Assembly: GCF_900094705.1 (NCBI RefSeq) | Contig: NZ_FMAR01000004.1 | Location: 124,001-188,000, forward strand | DNA length: 64,000 nt | Reading direction: 5' to 3' | DNA from: Chitinophaga costaii | GTDB lineage: Bacteria > Bacteroidota > Bacteroidia > Chitinophagales > Chitinophagaceae | Shown: one piece after another, positions 8,328-17,060 of the stretch | Layout: every line of letters begins with the position of its first letter | Position numbering within the stretch: the stretch's first letter is position 1 | The notes under the pieces: model-generated | Seen by the model: the letters and a program-made list of their open reading frames with translations, nothing else | Database searches by the model: none | What the model was told of the DNA's origin: nothing | Position numbers and translations under genes: made by a program

Positions 8328-8879
8328 ATGAAAAATCAAGTTTTATCCCTGGGTTCCGTTTTCCCAGATTTCAAAAAGACAGCAGTTGTTTCCATTGAAA
8401 AAGGGAAAGAATTTTATGAACTGTCTTCCGAAGAACTGAAGAATTCAGGCAAATGGCTGGTGATGTTCTGGTGGCCTAAGGATTTTACCTTTGTTTGCCC
8501 TACCGAAATCGCTGAGTTCAACAAACATCACGCTGATTTTACAGACCGCGAAGCCATCCTGATCGGCGCGTCTACCGACAGCGAAAATGTACACTTAGCC
8601 TGGAGAAAAGATCATGCAGACCTGAAAGACTTGACATTCCCTATGCTGGCCGACACTTCCAAATCGCTGGCGGAAGAATTGGGTATCCTGGAAGCTAATG
8701 AAAAAGTGGCCTACCGTGCTACCTTCATCGTAGATCCGGAAGGCATTGTGCGCTGGGTTTCCTTGTACGACCTGAGTGTAGGCCGTAATGTAAAAGAAGT
8801 ATTGCGTGTACTGGATGCTTTGCAAACAGATGAGCTGTGCCCCTGCAACTGGCAGAAAGGCGAAGCTACCCTCGCATAA
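8328..8879 (+). CDS. ahpC: Peroxiredoxin, AhpC/TSA family
   Basis: The 183-aa protein carries the peroxidatic motif FTFVCPTE with Cys57. A C-terminal CPC (Cys171, Cys173) supplies the resolving cysteine, as in AhpC-type 2-Cys peroxiredoxins. It reduces hydrogen peroxide and organic peroxides in the cytoplasm. The next gene encodes an AhpD-like alkylhydroperoxidase, a known reducing partner in other bacteria; no ahpF is present. Two terminator hairpins separate the pair, so ahpC should be expressed much more strongly than its neighbour. The gene symbol follows this context; the enzyme could equally be called a Prx1/AhpC peroxiredoxin. Confidence 0.9.
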   Translation: MKNQVLSLGSVFPDFKKTAVVSIEKGKEFYELSSEELKNSGKWLVMFWWPKDFTFVCPTEIAEFNKHHADFTDREAILIGASTDSENVHLAWRKDHADLKDLTFPMLADTSKSLAEELGILEANEKVAYRATFIVDPEGIVRWVSLYDLSVGRNVKEVLRVLDALQTDELCPCNWQKGEATLA

Positions 8880-8892
8880 TTAAATACATGGT

Positions 8893-8925
8893 GAGCCGCC
8901 GGTTGTATGGCCGGAGGTTCTTTTT
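8893..8925 (+). terminator. First hairpin terminator after ahpC
   Basis: GAGCCGCCGG pairs with CCGGAGGTTC, with one mismatch and one GU pair, and is followed by TTTTT. Confidence 0.6.
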
Positions 8926-8927
8926 AC

Positions 8928-8978
8928 AAGGCCGGAAGTAAGGCAGGGTCCTCCCAGGTGCTGCTTCCGGCCTTTTTT
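8928..8978 (+). terminator. Second, strong terminator after ahpC
   Basis: AAGGCCGGAAG (8928-8938) pairs perfectly with CTTCCGGCCTT (8964-8974), followed by six Ts. It lies only 20 nt upstream of the ahpD-like start. Confidence 0.88.
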
Positions 8979-8998
8979 ATACACCCAAAACACTTAAT

Positions 8999-9580
8999 AT
9001 GTTCGCCACCTCCAATAACGATACCGCCCTGCAACTGTTGCAGGCAGTGGGTTTGACCAATATCTCCGTGCGCCTGCAAATGCTGGCCAATACCGATGCC
9101 CGGTACTTAAAAGACCTGAAAATTAATATAACTAACTCGCTAGAAGCGGCTACCCTGACTAAAAAAGAAGCCTATCTTATAGGCCTGGCGGTGTCAGTGA
9201 ATGAAAAACAAAGCGACTTACAGGCTTCTCTTACCACGCTGGCCACGGCCCAGGGTGCTACGGAAAAGGAGATTGCTGAAACCATTAGCTGCGCTTCTTT
9301 AATGGCGGCCAATAACGTGTTTTATCGTTTCCGCCACTTCGTAAATAAAGAATTTTACAACGAAACTCCTGCAGGCATCCGCATGAGCATCATGGCCAAT
9401 CCTGTACTGGGCAAAGAGTTTTTTGAACTGCTTAGCCTGGTGGTATCTACTCTGAACGGCTGCGAAATGTGCGTGACCAGCCACGAAGCAGCCTTGCTGA
9501 AACATGGCACCACCCAGCAGCGCATCCTGGACAGTGTACGCCTGGGCGCGGTAATGCGTAGCCTGATCGTATTGCTGTAA
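8999..9580 (+). CDS. AhpD-like carboxymuconolactone decarboxylase family protein
   Basis: This 193-aa protein has the AhpD active-site signature CEMCVTSH with Cys155, Cys158 and His162, in the all-helical CMD fold. AhpD proteins reduce AhpC and have alkylhydroperoxidase activity, using CxxC for disulfide exchange. The position just after ahpC supports that role. It begins 20 nt beyond a strong terminator and shows no clear promoter, so it may depend on read-through. Confidence 0.87.
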   Translation: MFATSNNDTALQLLQAVGLTNISVRLQMLANTDARYLKDLKINITNSLEAATLTKKEAYLIGLAVSVNEKQSDLQASLTTLATAQGATEKEIAETISCASLMAANNVFYRFRHFVNKEFYNETPAGIRMSIMANPVLGKEFFELLSLVVSTLNGCEMCVTSHEAALLKHGTTQQRILDSVRLGAVMRSLIVLL

Positions 9581-9787
9581 ATGCATGCGGTAAGCATAAT
9601 GTGTAATTCCACTGGCAAAATTAGCGGCGCATCCTTCCTGGTGCGATTTATCGCAGGCGCTATATCCAGGCAATTATGCTGAATAGGCATCGTGTTTTGC
9701 AAATAATTTAAAATCAACAATTTACATGCTTTATAATAAGTTTTGCTTTTTTATCGCCGTTATAGTGATAAAGCAATAAAACTTGTT

Positions 9788-9900
9788 TATTTTTGCATCC
9801 GCTTCCCAGGGTACCGTCGCAAACTGACCGGCACTGCCTTTTTGTAAGGTCCTGGAAATGAGGCGTAAAGATGTAGCGCTGCCTGCTGATGTGGACAGAC
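9788..9900 (+). ncRNA. Possible structured leader or small RNA upstream of rpmB
   Basis: TATTTTTG (9788-9795) is a match to the -7 consensus. The next 100 nt are GC-rich compared with the AT-rich flanks and can pair: TTCCCAGG (9803-9810) with CCTGGAA (9851-9857), CCGTC with GACCGG, and CCTT (9837-9840) with AAGG (9846-9849). It matches no RNA family I can name (SRP RNA, 6S and common riboswitches were considered). It may be the distal leader of the L28 operon or an independent RNA. Confidence 0.35.
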
Positions 9901-9933
9901 GTTTTAAATGTGAATAAATTAAATTCAGTTTAT

Positions 9934-9964
9934 TTGCTAAATCAATAAAAAAAATCGACCTTTG
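9934..9964 (+). promoter_or_regulatory. Promoter of the rpmB-rpmG-DUF4295 operon
   Basis: TTG (9934-9936), a 20-nt spacer and GACCTTTG (9957-9964) match the Bacteroidota TTG/TAnnTTTG pattern with one mismatch. It leaves a leader of about 20 nt before rpmB. Confidence 0.6.
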
Positions 9965-9985
9965 CAGTCCAAAATTTTTTGAAAA

Positions 9986-10222
9986 ATGGCAAGAGTATGT
10001 CAGGTGACAGGAAAGAAGCCGATTACAGGTAATAGCGTTTCTTTCTCTAACATTAAAACTAAGAGAAGATTTCTGCCCAACCTGCAGAAGAAACGTTTTT
10101 TCCTCGCGGAAGAAGATCGTTGGATTTCATTGAAGGTATCTGCTGATGCAATCCGTACCATCAATAAAAACGGCCTGTATACCGTGGTAAAAGAACTGCG
10201 TGCAGCCGGTCAGGCTATCTAA
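9986..10222 (+). CDS. rpmB: 50S ribosomal protein L28
   Basis: The 78-aa protein begins [21 protein letters not shown] and contains [15 protein letters not shown], the conserved L28 core. It is a component of the large ribosomal subunit. It heads the operon rpmB-rpmG-DUF4295, a conserved Bacteroidota arrangement, with rpmG 33 nt downstream. Confidence 0.97.
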   Translation: MARVCQVTGKKPITGNSVSFSNIKTKRRFLPNLQKKRFFLAEEDRWISLKVSADAIRTINKNGLYTVVKELRAAGQAI

Positions 10223-10255
10223 TTTTGTTAGGAACACATTTAATTTGAATAAAAA

Positions 10256-10438
10256 ATGGCAAAGAAAGGTAACAGGGTGCAGGTAATTCTGGAATGCACG
10301 GAACACAAATCAACAGGTTTGCCCGGCACTTCCCGCTACATCAGCAACAAAAACAAAAAGAATACTCCGGAACGCCTGGAGTTGAAAAAGTACAATCCGA
10401 TTTTGCGGAAAGTTACTGTTCACAAGGAAATAAAATAA
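10256..10438 (+). CDS. rpmG: 50S ribosomal protein L33
   Basis: This 60-aa protein has the L33 pattern [14 protein letters not shown]...[22 protein letters not shown] (quoted in parts). Only one cysteine remains (ECTEHK), so this is the zinc-free C- form rather than the four-cysteine C+ form. It is the second gene of the ribosomal operon; the DUF4295 gene follows after a 113-nt gap. Confidence 0.97.
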   Translation: MAKKGNRVQVILECTEHKSTGLPGTSRYISNKNKKNTPERLELKKYNPILRKVTVHKEIK

Positions 10439-10551
10439 TTGATTGTTAAGTGTTGAGCGTTAATCGTTGGTATGTTGGATGTAGGTCCACGCGATTAGCA
10501 ATTAACAGGTAACTTTTGACGATTCACTTTAACTTTTAATCTAATAATATC

Positions 10552-10725
10552 ATGGCAAAAGGAGCTTCAAAGAACGCTAAAGTAAAGGATACCAAGGCCG
10601 CCGCCGAATCTAAGGTGTGGACCAAGGTAATCAAAGCCGTTCGCTCTCCGAAAACTGGCGCCTATACTTTCAAGGAAGCTATCGTGCATAAAGACAAGGT
10701 TCAGGAGCACATCAACGCTAAGTAA
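10552..10725 (+). CDS. DUF4295 family protein
   Basis: A 57-aa basic protein starting MAKGASKNAKVKDTKAAAES and containing KVIKAVRSPKTGAYTFKEAIV. It matches the short family DUF4295, which follows L28 and L33 in Bacteroidota and may be a ribosome-associated protein. The position here, between rpmG and ftsY, is the conserved one. It ends 28 nt before a terminator. Confidence 0.9.
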   Translation: MAKGASKNAKVKDTKAAAESKVWTKVIKAVRSPKTGAYTFKEAIVHKDKVQEHINAK

Positions 10726-10752
10726 TTCGGCTTTACTACATTATACTCACAG

Positions 10753-10778
10753 AAGCTGTCCCTCGCTGGACAGCTTTT
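10753..10778 (+). terminator. Terminator of the ribosomal protein operon
   Basis: AAGCTGTCC pairs perfectly with GGACAGCTT around a 6-nt loop, followed by TT. Confidence 0.8.
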
Positions 10779-10839
10779 CGTGTTGTTGGGAGAACGGTAA
10801 CGTTAAACCAATTACCTTTATTGGCCCAAACTAAAGACT

Positions 10840-11802
10840 ATGAGTTTCTTCAATAAATTATTCTCCCGGGAAAAGAAGGAAAGCCTGGACCAAGGATTAC
10901 AGAAGACAAAAGAAGGCTTTTTGTCAAAGATAGGCCGGGCCATTGCCGGCAAATCAACCGTAGACACTGAAGTACTCGATAATCTGGAAGAAGCCCTGGT
11001 AGGGGCCGATGTAGGGGTTACTACCACGGTGCAGATCATTAACAAAATAGAAGCCCGCGTAGCCAAAGACAAATACCTGGGTACCAGCGAACTCAATAAC
11101 ATCCTTAAAGAAGAAATCTCCAGCCTGCTGGTAGACGCCCCCGACAGCGGCTTCCGCGATTTTGACACACCCGCCGGTATAAAACCTTATGTGATTATGG
11201 TGGTAGGTGTAAATGGGGTAGGCAAAACCACCACTATTGGCAAACTGGCTTATAACTATAAAAAGGCTGGCAAGTCTGTATTGCTAGGTGCCGCAGATAC
11301 CTTTCGTGCTGCTGCAGTGGACCAACTTACTGTATGGAGTGAGCGCGTAGGCGTACCCATCGTGAAGCAGCAAATGGGTTCCGACCCCGGCGCGGTAGCC
11401 TTCGATGCAGTGCAAAGCGGGGCTTCTAAAGACGTAGACGTGATTATCATAGACACCGCTGGCCGCCTGCATAATAAGGTATACCTCATGGACGAACTGA
11501 CCAAAATAAAACGTGTCATGAAAAAGGTATTGCCAGACGCTCCGCACGAAGTTTTATTGGTTTTAGACGGCTCTACCGGCCAAAATGCCGTGGAGCAGGC
11601 CAAGCAATTTACCGCCGCTACAGAAGTAACCTCCCTGGCTATTACCAAGCTGGATGGCACGGCCAAGGGTGGGGTAGTATTGTCTATTACCAACCAGTTT
11701 AAGATACCCGTTAAATACATTGGCATTGGCGAGCGCATGGAAGACCTCCAAGTATTCGACAAGGAAGCCTTTGTAGACTCCCTATTTAGTACCAACAGCT
11801 AA
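10840..11802 (+). CDS. ftsY: Signal recognition particle receptor FtsY
   Basis: The 320-aa protein is a short FtsY with an N domain and SRP-type GTPase (G) domain, lacking the long acidic A domain of enterobacteria. GTPase motifs are GVNGVGKTT (about residues 123-131), DTAGRLHNK (G3) and TKLDGTAKGG (G4), with the insertion-box motif AADTFRAAA. It binds Ffh-SRP at the membrane and delivers nascent membrane proteins to SecYEG. It follows the L33/DUF4295 operon, behind a terminator, as in many Bacteroidota. Confidence 0.97.
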   Translation: MSFFNKLFSREKKESLDQGLQKTKEGFLSKIGRAIAGKSTVDTEVLDNLEEALVGADVGVTTTVQIINKIEARVAKDKYLGTSELNNILKEEISSLLVDAPDSGFRDFDTPAGIKPYVIMVVGVNGVGKTTTIGKLAYNYKKAGKSVLLGAADTFRAAAVDQLTVWSERVGVPIVKQQMGSDPGAVAFDAVQSGASKDVDVIIIDTAGRLHNKVYLMDELTKIKRVMKKVLPDAPHEVLLVLDGSTGQNAVEQAKQFTAATEVTSLAITKLDGTAKGGVVLSITNQFKIPVKYIGIGERMEDLQVFDKEAFVDSLFSTNS

Positions 11803-11943
11803 GTTCTTTGCTCCGCCAGCCCCATCTGAAGTATGTGGAACCAGGATGTGATTTTAATTTAAAATAATGACCTGACCATAGACCTAAAGAGCGATTACAA
11901 TGCTGTTTCATAGTAACGAGGGCCATTGTACCATCCTAAATCG

Positions 11944-11975
11944 TTGTACACTATTTCCTTTTTTCTTTATTTTTG
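11944..11975 (+). promoter_or_regulatory. Strong consensus promoter upstream of a 40-aa ORF
   Basis: TTG (11944-11946), a 21-nt spacer and TATTTTTG (11968-11975) fit the Bacteroidota consensus. The ORF at 11995 begins 19 nt later. Confidence 0.65.
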
Positions 11976-11994
11976 TAAGACAAAATATTGCTGT

Positions 11995-12117
11995 ATGAAA
12001 GAACAAGTGCCTAAAAACATAGAAGTTCTCCGTCAAAGGGCGAAAGAAGTGAAAGCGGTAAAAATGGCCGCCCAAAAGATGCATCGTAATTCATTGGCAG
12101 AAAATATTACCTCCTAG
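11995..12117 (+). CDS. Small basic peptide (40 aa), unknown
   Basis: The ATG at 11995 opens a 40-residue frame: MKEQVPKNIEVLRQRAKEVK, then AVKMAAQKMHRNSLAENITS. It is helical and basic, with no hydrophobic segment. A consensus promoter lies just upstream and a strong terminator about 130 nt downstream, so it forms its own transcription unit. The frame also runs a little upstream of the promoter, but only the ATG at 11995 lies downstream of the likely transcription start. It is not a family I recognise; a nucleic-acid or ribosome-binding role is only a guess from charge. Confidence 0.6.
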   Translation: MKEQVPKNIEVLRQRAKEVKAVKMAAQKMHRNSLAENITS

Positions 12118-12244
12118 GAGAACAGGTAGATCTAATTAAAAGCTCCTAAAAGCTTATAATTTATCATGGAACCTTTAGTGCAAAGAGGCCGTACCTGCTC
12201 ATCCCTTGGTGCATATCACAGAGATAGATTGTTCATAATATAGT

Positions 12245-12272
12245 AAGGTCTCGCACGTGCGGGACCTTTTTT
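12245..12272 (+). terminator. Terminator after the 40-aa ORF
   Basis: AAGGTCTCGCAC and GTGCGGGACCTT form a nearly perfect 12-bp stem followed by a T run. Confidence 0.88.
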
Positions 12273-12429
12273 ATTTAAATTTATGGGAATGTGTTAACTG
12301 CTTATAAGCTATGCCAACAATAGATAAGCCCCGTGTGGACACAGTTTGGCATGACTTTTCTGCGTTAATGAACTTTACACCAGCCTACTAGTACAACTTG
12401 TATTAAATAGCGTCACTAGATCAACCTGT

Positions 12430-13320
12430 ATGAAAATTCAGCAAATCGAACGGGTAGCCGACATAACGCCGGCAGTATTCAGAGAAAAATACTACCTGCC
12501 CCGCAAACCAGTGATTATTTCCGGTCTTTCCAAAAATTGGGAAGCCTTGCACAAATGGACATGGGACTATTTTAAGTCCATTGTTGGGGAGCAAACGGTA
12601 GGCGTTTACAACAATACCCGCGCCGGTGCAAACACCCTGGTAAATGGAGCCGATGAATACATTAAATTTGGAGATTACCTGGACATGATCCAGCAGGGCC
12701 CGGTGGAACTGCGTATATTCCTATTTAATATTTTTCAGCACGCTCCCCAGCTCGTGAAGGACTTTACCTTTCCTGACGAATATGCAAAGGGGTTCCTGCA
12801 TAAATTCCCGATGTTGTTTGTGGGTGGGGCAGGATCGGTGGCGCATATGCATTACGATATAGACCTGTCGCACATTTTTCACACCCAGTTTATAGGCCGC
12901 AAACGCCTCTTATTGCTGGAAAACAGCCAGGCACCCTATATCTACCGCATGCCGTTGACGGTGGAGAGTGCAGCTTCTTTTGTAAACTGGCATGAGCACC
13001 TGGATACTAAACAATTTCCAGCCCTCGAATACGCCCAGGCTTACACCGAAACCTTGCAGCACGGCGAAACGCTTTTCATGCCGGCAGGCTACTGGCATCA
13101 TATGGAATACATTGACAGTGGTTTTGCCATGAGCCTGCGGGCCCTGGACCAGCGGCTTATCGGTAAATTAAACGGGGCCTATCACCTGGTAGGATTGCGG
13201 GGCATGAATAACCTGCTGATTAAAATGGCACCGGTATGGTGGTATCATTATAAGCGTAAAGTGGCTAAGGCGCGGGCCAACAAACTATTAGAGAAGATAG
13301 GGGTGGCGGCAGGAGAGTGA
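12430..13320 (+). CDS. Cupin-like (JmjC/Cupin_8) protein
   Basis: A 296-aa protein with the cupin_8/JmjC layout. The N-terminal segment has FREKYYLPRKPVIISGLSKNW. A candidate iron-binding HxD is in HMHYDIDLSHIFH, followed by the strand GRKRLLLLEN, and the distal histidine lies in GETLFMPAGYWHHME. These proteins are Fe(II)/2-oxoglutarate oxygenases hydroxylating proteins or small molecules. The substrate is unknown. It is flanked by a terminator on the left and a hairpin at 13366-13387 on the right, so it is probably monocistronic. Confidence 0.85.
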   Translation: MKIQQIERVADITPAVFREKYYLPRKPVIISGLSKNWEALHKWTWDYFKSIVGEQTVGVYNNTRAGANTLVNGADEYIKFGDYLDMIQQGPVELRIFLFNIFQHAPQLVKDFTFPDEYAKGFLHKFPMLFVGGAGSVAHMHYDIDLSHIFHTQFIGRKRLLLLENSQAPYIYRMPLTVESAASFVNWHEHLDTKQFPALEYAQAYTETLQHGETLFMPAGYWHHMEYIDSGFAMSLRALDQRLIGKLNGAYHLVGLRGMNNLLIKMAPVWWYHYKRKVAKARANKLLEKIGVAAGE

Positions 13321-13365
13321 TCCTCCATCTACAACTAAATCCTGGGGCTTAAACTCCTGCATATG

Positions 13366-13387
13366 ACCGCCCTGGTGGCAGGGCGGT
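13366..13387 (+). terminator. Hairpin after the cupin gene
   Basis: ACCGCCCTG pairs perfectly with CAGGGCGGT around GTGG. There is no T tract, so its role as a terminator is uncertain. Confidence 0.5.
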
Positions 13388-13515
13388 GTGATTGTATATC
13401 CAGCATCTTGGTTGGAAAAGATCGCCTACAGGCCAGGTGCGCCCTGGCGGTGGCCTTATAATTATCCCGGTAGGCATATTCCTCCCCACTACTAGTAAAT
13501 ACGAAAAATTATTAC

Positions 13516-13674
13516 TAACTTTGCGAATCCTTTGGGAGGGGCGGTACAGTCCCTTGCCACTAAGGCTCCCATAACACACACTACATAATTCTTCTTTTTG
13601 TCTGTTCGTGTCCGGTGTCTTCGTGGCTGTTTCGGCTAGCAATCTGGCTGCCGTTTTATCTAAAAACGCACGAA
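13516..13674 (+). promoter_or_regulatory. -7 box and folded leader of rimO
   Basis: TAACTTTG (13516-13523) fits the -7 consensus. The leader then carries CCTT (13529-13532), GGGAG (13534-13538), AAGG (13562-13565) and CTCCC (13566-13570). Pairing CCTT with AAGG and GGGAG with CTCCC is interleaved, so a pseudoknot is possible. About 100 nt more precede the start codon. No known riboswitch class was recognised. Confidence 0.4.
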
Positions 13675-14985
13675 TTGAAGACAAAAACTTTAAAGAAAGA
13701 CAAGGTTAATATTATTACGCTCGGTTGTTCCAAAAATCTGGTAGACTCAGAAGTGCTGAGTGGTCAGTTGCGGGCCAATGATATAGACGTGGTGCATGAA
13801 AATGCCAAACGCGATCATAACATCGTGGTGATCAATACTTGTGGTTTTATCGATAAAGCAAAAGAAGAATCTATCAACACCATTTTGGACCAGGTGGAGC
13901 TAAAAGAGCGCGGCAAGCTGGATAAGGTATATGTGACTGGTTGCCTGAGCGCCCGTTACCGGGGCGATCTGGAAACGGAAATTCCCGGGGTAGACGCTTG
14001 GTTCGGTACTTTGGAAATGCCCGCCTTACTTAAAAAATTCAATGCAGATTATAAAGCGGAGTTGATTGGTGAGCGCTTGCTCAGCACCCCCTCTCACTAC
14101 GCCTACCTGAAAATTGCGGAAGGCTGTAACAGGACCTGCTCTTTCTGCGCTATCCCGCTCATGCGGGGAGGACATGTATCCCGCCCCATTGAGGAGCTGG
14201 TACGGGAAGCGGAAAAGCTGGTGAAGATGGGCGTGCGGGAAGTGATGTTGATTGCCCAGGAGCTTACCTATTATGGGCTAGACCTCTACAAAGAGCGCCG
14301 CCTGGCCGACTTGTTAAATGCTATTGCCGACGTTCCCGGCCTGAAATGGATCCGACTGCATTATGCTTATCCCAGCAAATTTCCCATGGAAGTGCTGGAC
14401 GTGATCCGCACCCGCGATAATATTTGCAAATACATAGACATGCCTTTGCAGCATGCCGCCAATAACATGCTCAAAGCGATGAAGCGCCAGATAACCCGCG
14501 AGGAAATGGAACGGCTCATCACCGAAATGCGTGCACTGGTACCTGGCATCTGCATCCGCACCACGCTGATCGTAGGTTTTCCGGGAGAAACCCTAGAAGA
14601 CATTGAAGAACTGAAAGCGTTCCTCGAAAAAATGCGCTTTGACCGGGTAGGTGTATTTACTTACAGTCACGAAGAAAATACCAGTGCCTACGCATTGGAA
14701 GATACGATCCCTGCCGATGAAAAAGAACGTCGCGCTCAGGAGATCATGGAAGTACAACAGGAGATCAGCCTCGAAAAGAACCAAGCCAAGGTAGGGCAGG
14801 TATTTACCGTGCTGGTAGACAAAAAAGAAAGTGGCCGCTACCTGGCCCGCACCGAGTTCGACTCCGTGGAAGTGGATAATGAAGTAATCATTACCACCAC
14901 CAAACGGTTGCAACCAGGCGAGTTCGTGAACGTTCGCATTACCAAAGCTTACGATTACGACCTGGAAGGTGAACTGGTGGATTAA
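13675..14985 (+). CDS. rimO: Ribosomal protein S12 methylthiotransferase RimO
   Basis: From the TTG at 13675 the protein is 436 aa and starts with KTKTLKKDKVNIITLGCSKN, the usual beginning of RimO. The frame extends 20 codons upstream, but that part is not conserved in type. The N-terminal MTTase domain has cluster cysteines in LGCSKN, NTCGF and VTGCLS. The radical SAM motif CNRTCSFC has Cys151, 155 and 158. A C-terminal TRAM domain follows. It methylthiolates Asp88/89 of ribosomal protein S12. A TTG start may lower its expression. Confidence 0.95.
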   Translation: MKTKTLKKDKVNIITLGCSKNLVDSEVLSGQLRANDIDVVHENAKRDHNIVVINTCGFIDKAKEESINTILDQVELKERGKLDKVYVTGCLSARYRGDLETEIPGVDAWFGTLEMPALLKKFNADYKAELIGERLLSTPSHYAYLKIAEGCNRTCSFCAIPLMRGGHVSRPIEELVREAEKLVKMGVREVMLIAQELTYYGLDLYKERRLADLLNAIADVPGLKWIRLHYAYPSKFPMEVLDVIRTRDNICKYIDMPLQHAANNMLKAMKRQITREEMERLITEMRALVPGICIRTTLIVGFPGETLEDIEELKAFLEKMRFDRVGVFTYSHEENTSAYALEDTIPADEKERRAQEIMEVQQEISLEKNQAKVGQVFTVLVDKKESGRYLARTEFDSVEVDNEVIITTTKRLQPGEFVNVRITKAYDYDLEGELVD

Positions 14986-15052
14986 GCAGCATAACTTTTT
15001 TACCGCTCATTGCGGCATACATGGCCTCTGTTTGAGGCATTAAATACAATCA

Positions 15053-16831
15053 ATGATAACATTTGAATCATTAGGCCTGCAGGAAGACATCTTAAAAGCC
15101 GTAACGGACTTAGGATTTGTATCCCCAACGCCTATTCAGGAAAAAGCCATCCCGGTTTTATTAGGTGGTGACCGGGACTTTGTAGGTCTTGCCCAGACGG
15201 GCACCGGTAAAACAGCAGCATTTGGCCTGCCTTTACTGCACCAATTGAATGTAAAGCTCAGGGCTCCTCAGAGTCTGATCCTTTGCCCCACCCGCGAACT
15301 GTGTTTGCAGATTGCCAATGACCTTAAGAATTTCAGTAAATACCTGGGCGATGTGAGCATCGTAGCGGTATATGGCGGCGCCAGTATTGTGCAGCAGCTA
15401 CGTGAAATTAAACGTGGTGCCCACATTATCGTGGCTACCCCTGGCCGTTTGCTCGACATCATTGATCGCGGTGCGATCAACTTCGATTCCGTTCGCTACG
15501 CCATATTGGATGAAGCAGACGAAATGCTGAACATGGGCTTCCAGGAAGATATTAACAATATACTCTCCAAGACACCGGCAGAAAAAACCACCTGGTTGTT
15601 TTCCGCTACCATGCCGCAGGAAGTACGCCGCATTGCACAGAAATACATGAACGATCCGTTTGAATTGACGGTTGGTACCAAAAACAGCGGTAACGTTAAT
15701 ATTGAGCATGAATACTATGTGGTTCGTCCGCGAGATAAATATGCTGCGCTGAAACGTATTGTAGATTATAATCCCGATATCTTCGGTATTATTTTTACCC
15801 GCACCAAACTGGACTCCCAGGAAATTGCAGAATCCCTGATCCGTGATGGTTATAACGCCGATGCCCTGCATGGCGATCTTACCCAGCAGCAGCGTGATAA
15901 AGTAATGAAGCGCTTCCGCGAAAGAGGTTTGCAGGTGCTGGTAGCTACAGATGTTGCCGCCCGTGGTATAGATGTAGACAGCGTTACGCACGTAATCAAC
16001 TACGAGCTGCCCGATGATGTGGAAAACTACACCCACCGCTCTGGCCGTACAGGCCGTGCAGGTAAGTCTGGCGTATCAATCGCCATCATTACCGGCCGCG
16101 ATGTAGGTAAGATCCGCCAGATAGAACGCGTACTGGGTAAGAAATTCGTGAAGGCAGAAGTGCCAGACGGATTTGCCGTTTGCGAAAAACAATTGTTTGG
16201 CCTTGTGCATAAAGTGCATAATGTAACAGTAAACGATGAACAGATAGAACCCTACCTGGAACGCATCTACGAAGAATTTCAGCAGATGAGTAAGGAAGAG
16301 CTGATTAAGCGTTTTGCTTCCCTGGAATTCAATGAATTCCTGGCTTATTATGAAAATGCGGAAGACCTGAATGTGAAGGAAGTACGCCGTGGCGAAGCAG
16401 GTGATACCAATACCATGTCGCAGCGCAGCTCTGGCCGCTTTACCCGCCTGTTCATTAACCTTGGTTCCGTGGACGATTTTAACCGTGGCGACATGCTGCG
16501 TTACCTGTGCGACAGCACTGGGCTGAAAGGCAATAAGATTGGCCGCATAGACCTTAAAGGTGTGTATTCTTTCTTCGAAGTGGAGAACGATGTGCTGGAA
16601 CAGGTACAGAAATCTTTCACAGATCTGAACTACAACGGTCGCAGCGTGCGCATAGAAATGTCGCAGGATGGTGATAAGCGCGGTGGCGGCGGCTATCGTG
16701 GCAACAGTGGCGGCAGCCGTTCTTATGGTGGTGGTGATCGCAGGAAGAGCTACGGCGACCGCGAAGGCGGTGGAGGCCGTCGTGAATACAGCAGCGGTCG
16801 TCCCAGCTATAAAGGCAAAAAGTCAAGCTGA
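15053..16831 (+). CDS. DEAD-box RNA helicase (DeaD/CsdA type)
   Basis: The 592-aa protein has all DEAD-box motifs: Q motif (FVSPTPIQ), Walker A AQTGTGKT (residues 47-54), PTREL, TPGRLLD, DEAD (153-156), SAT, RGIDV and HRSGRTGR. A DbpA-like RNA-binding domain follows (FTRLFINLGSVDDFN...GRIDLKGVYSFFEVE) and then a Gly/Arg/Tyr-rich tail. This matches the DeaD/CsdA group that unwinds structured RNA during ribosome assembly and cold adaptation. It is followed by its own terminator. Confidence 0.94.
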   Translation: MITFESLGLQEDILKAVTDLGFVSPTPIQEKAIPVLLGGDRDFVGLAQTGTGKTAAFGLPLLHQLNVKLRAPQSLILCPTRELCLQIANDLKNFSKYLGDVSIVAVYGGASIVQQLREIKRGAHIIVATPGRLLDIIDRGAINFDSVRYAILDEADEMLNMGFQEDINNILSKTPAEKTTWLFSATMPQEVRRIAQKYMNDPFELTVGTKNSGNVNIEHEYYVVRPRDKYAALKRIVDYNPDIFGIIFTRTKLDSQEIAESLIRDGYNADALHGDLTQQQRDKVMKRFRERGLQVLVATDVAARGIDVDSVTHVINYELPDDVENYTHRSGRTGRAGKSGVSIAIITGRDVGKIRQIERVLGKKFVKAEVPDGFAVCEKQLFGLVHKVHNVTVNDEQIEPYLERIYEEFQQMSKEELIKRFASLEFNEFLAYYENAEDLNVKEVRRGEAGDTNTMSQRSSGRFTRLFINLGSVDDFNRGDMLRYLCDSTGLKGNKIGRIDLKGVYSFFEVENDVLEQVQKSFTDLNYNGRSVRIEMSQDGDKRGGGGYRGNSGGSRSYGGGDRRKSYGDREGGGGRREYSSGRPSYKGKKSS

Positions 16832-16900
16832 GCAAGCAAACATTAAGGAAAATCAGACAGTTTCGTATATGTTGTGCGGGCTGGCATGTAAGCTAAATAG

Positions 16901-16938
16901 AAAAAGGATGTCTCTAGGTAATAGAGCCATCCTTTTTT
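16901..16938 (+). terminator. Terminator after the helicase gene
   Basis: AAAAAGGATG pairs with CATCCTTTTTT, with an inner CTCT/AGAG pairing. Confidence 0.88.
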
Positions 16939-17060
16939 GTTGGTATGGATTTTAAGGTTACTACTTAAAGCAATACAGGTATAAAGTGCCGCCGGCCTGG
17001 CCGGGTTTGCGCTTTACATCGTATCTTGTAGTTACTTCACGTTTCAATATTACCCTTCAC

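Noticed and set aside
9796-9900. SRP RNA or 6S RNA as identity of the folded segment
   Set aside because: The conserved SRP domain IV loop sequence is absent and the ends do not pair as in 6S RNA.
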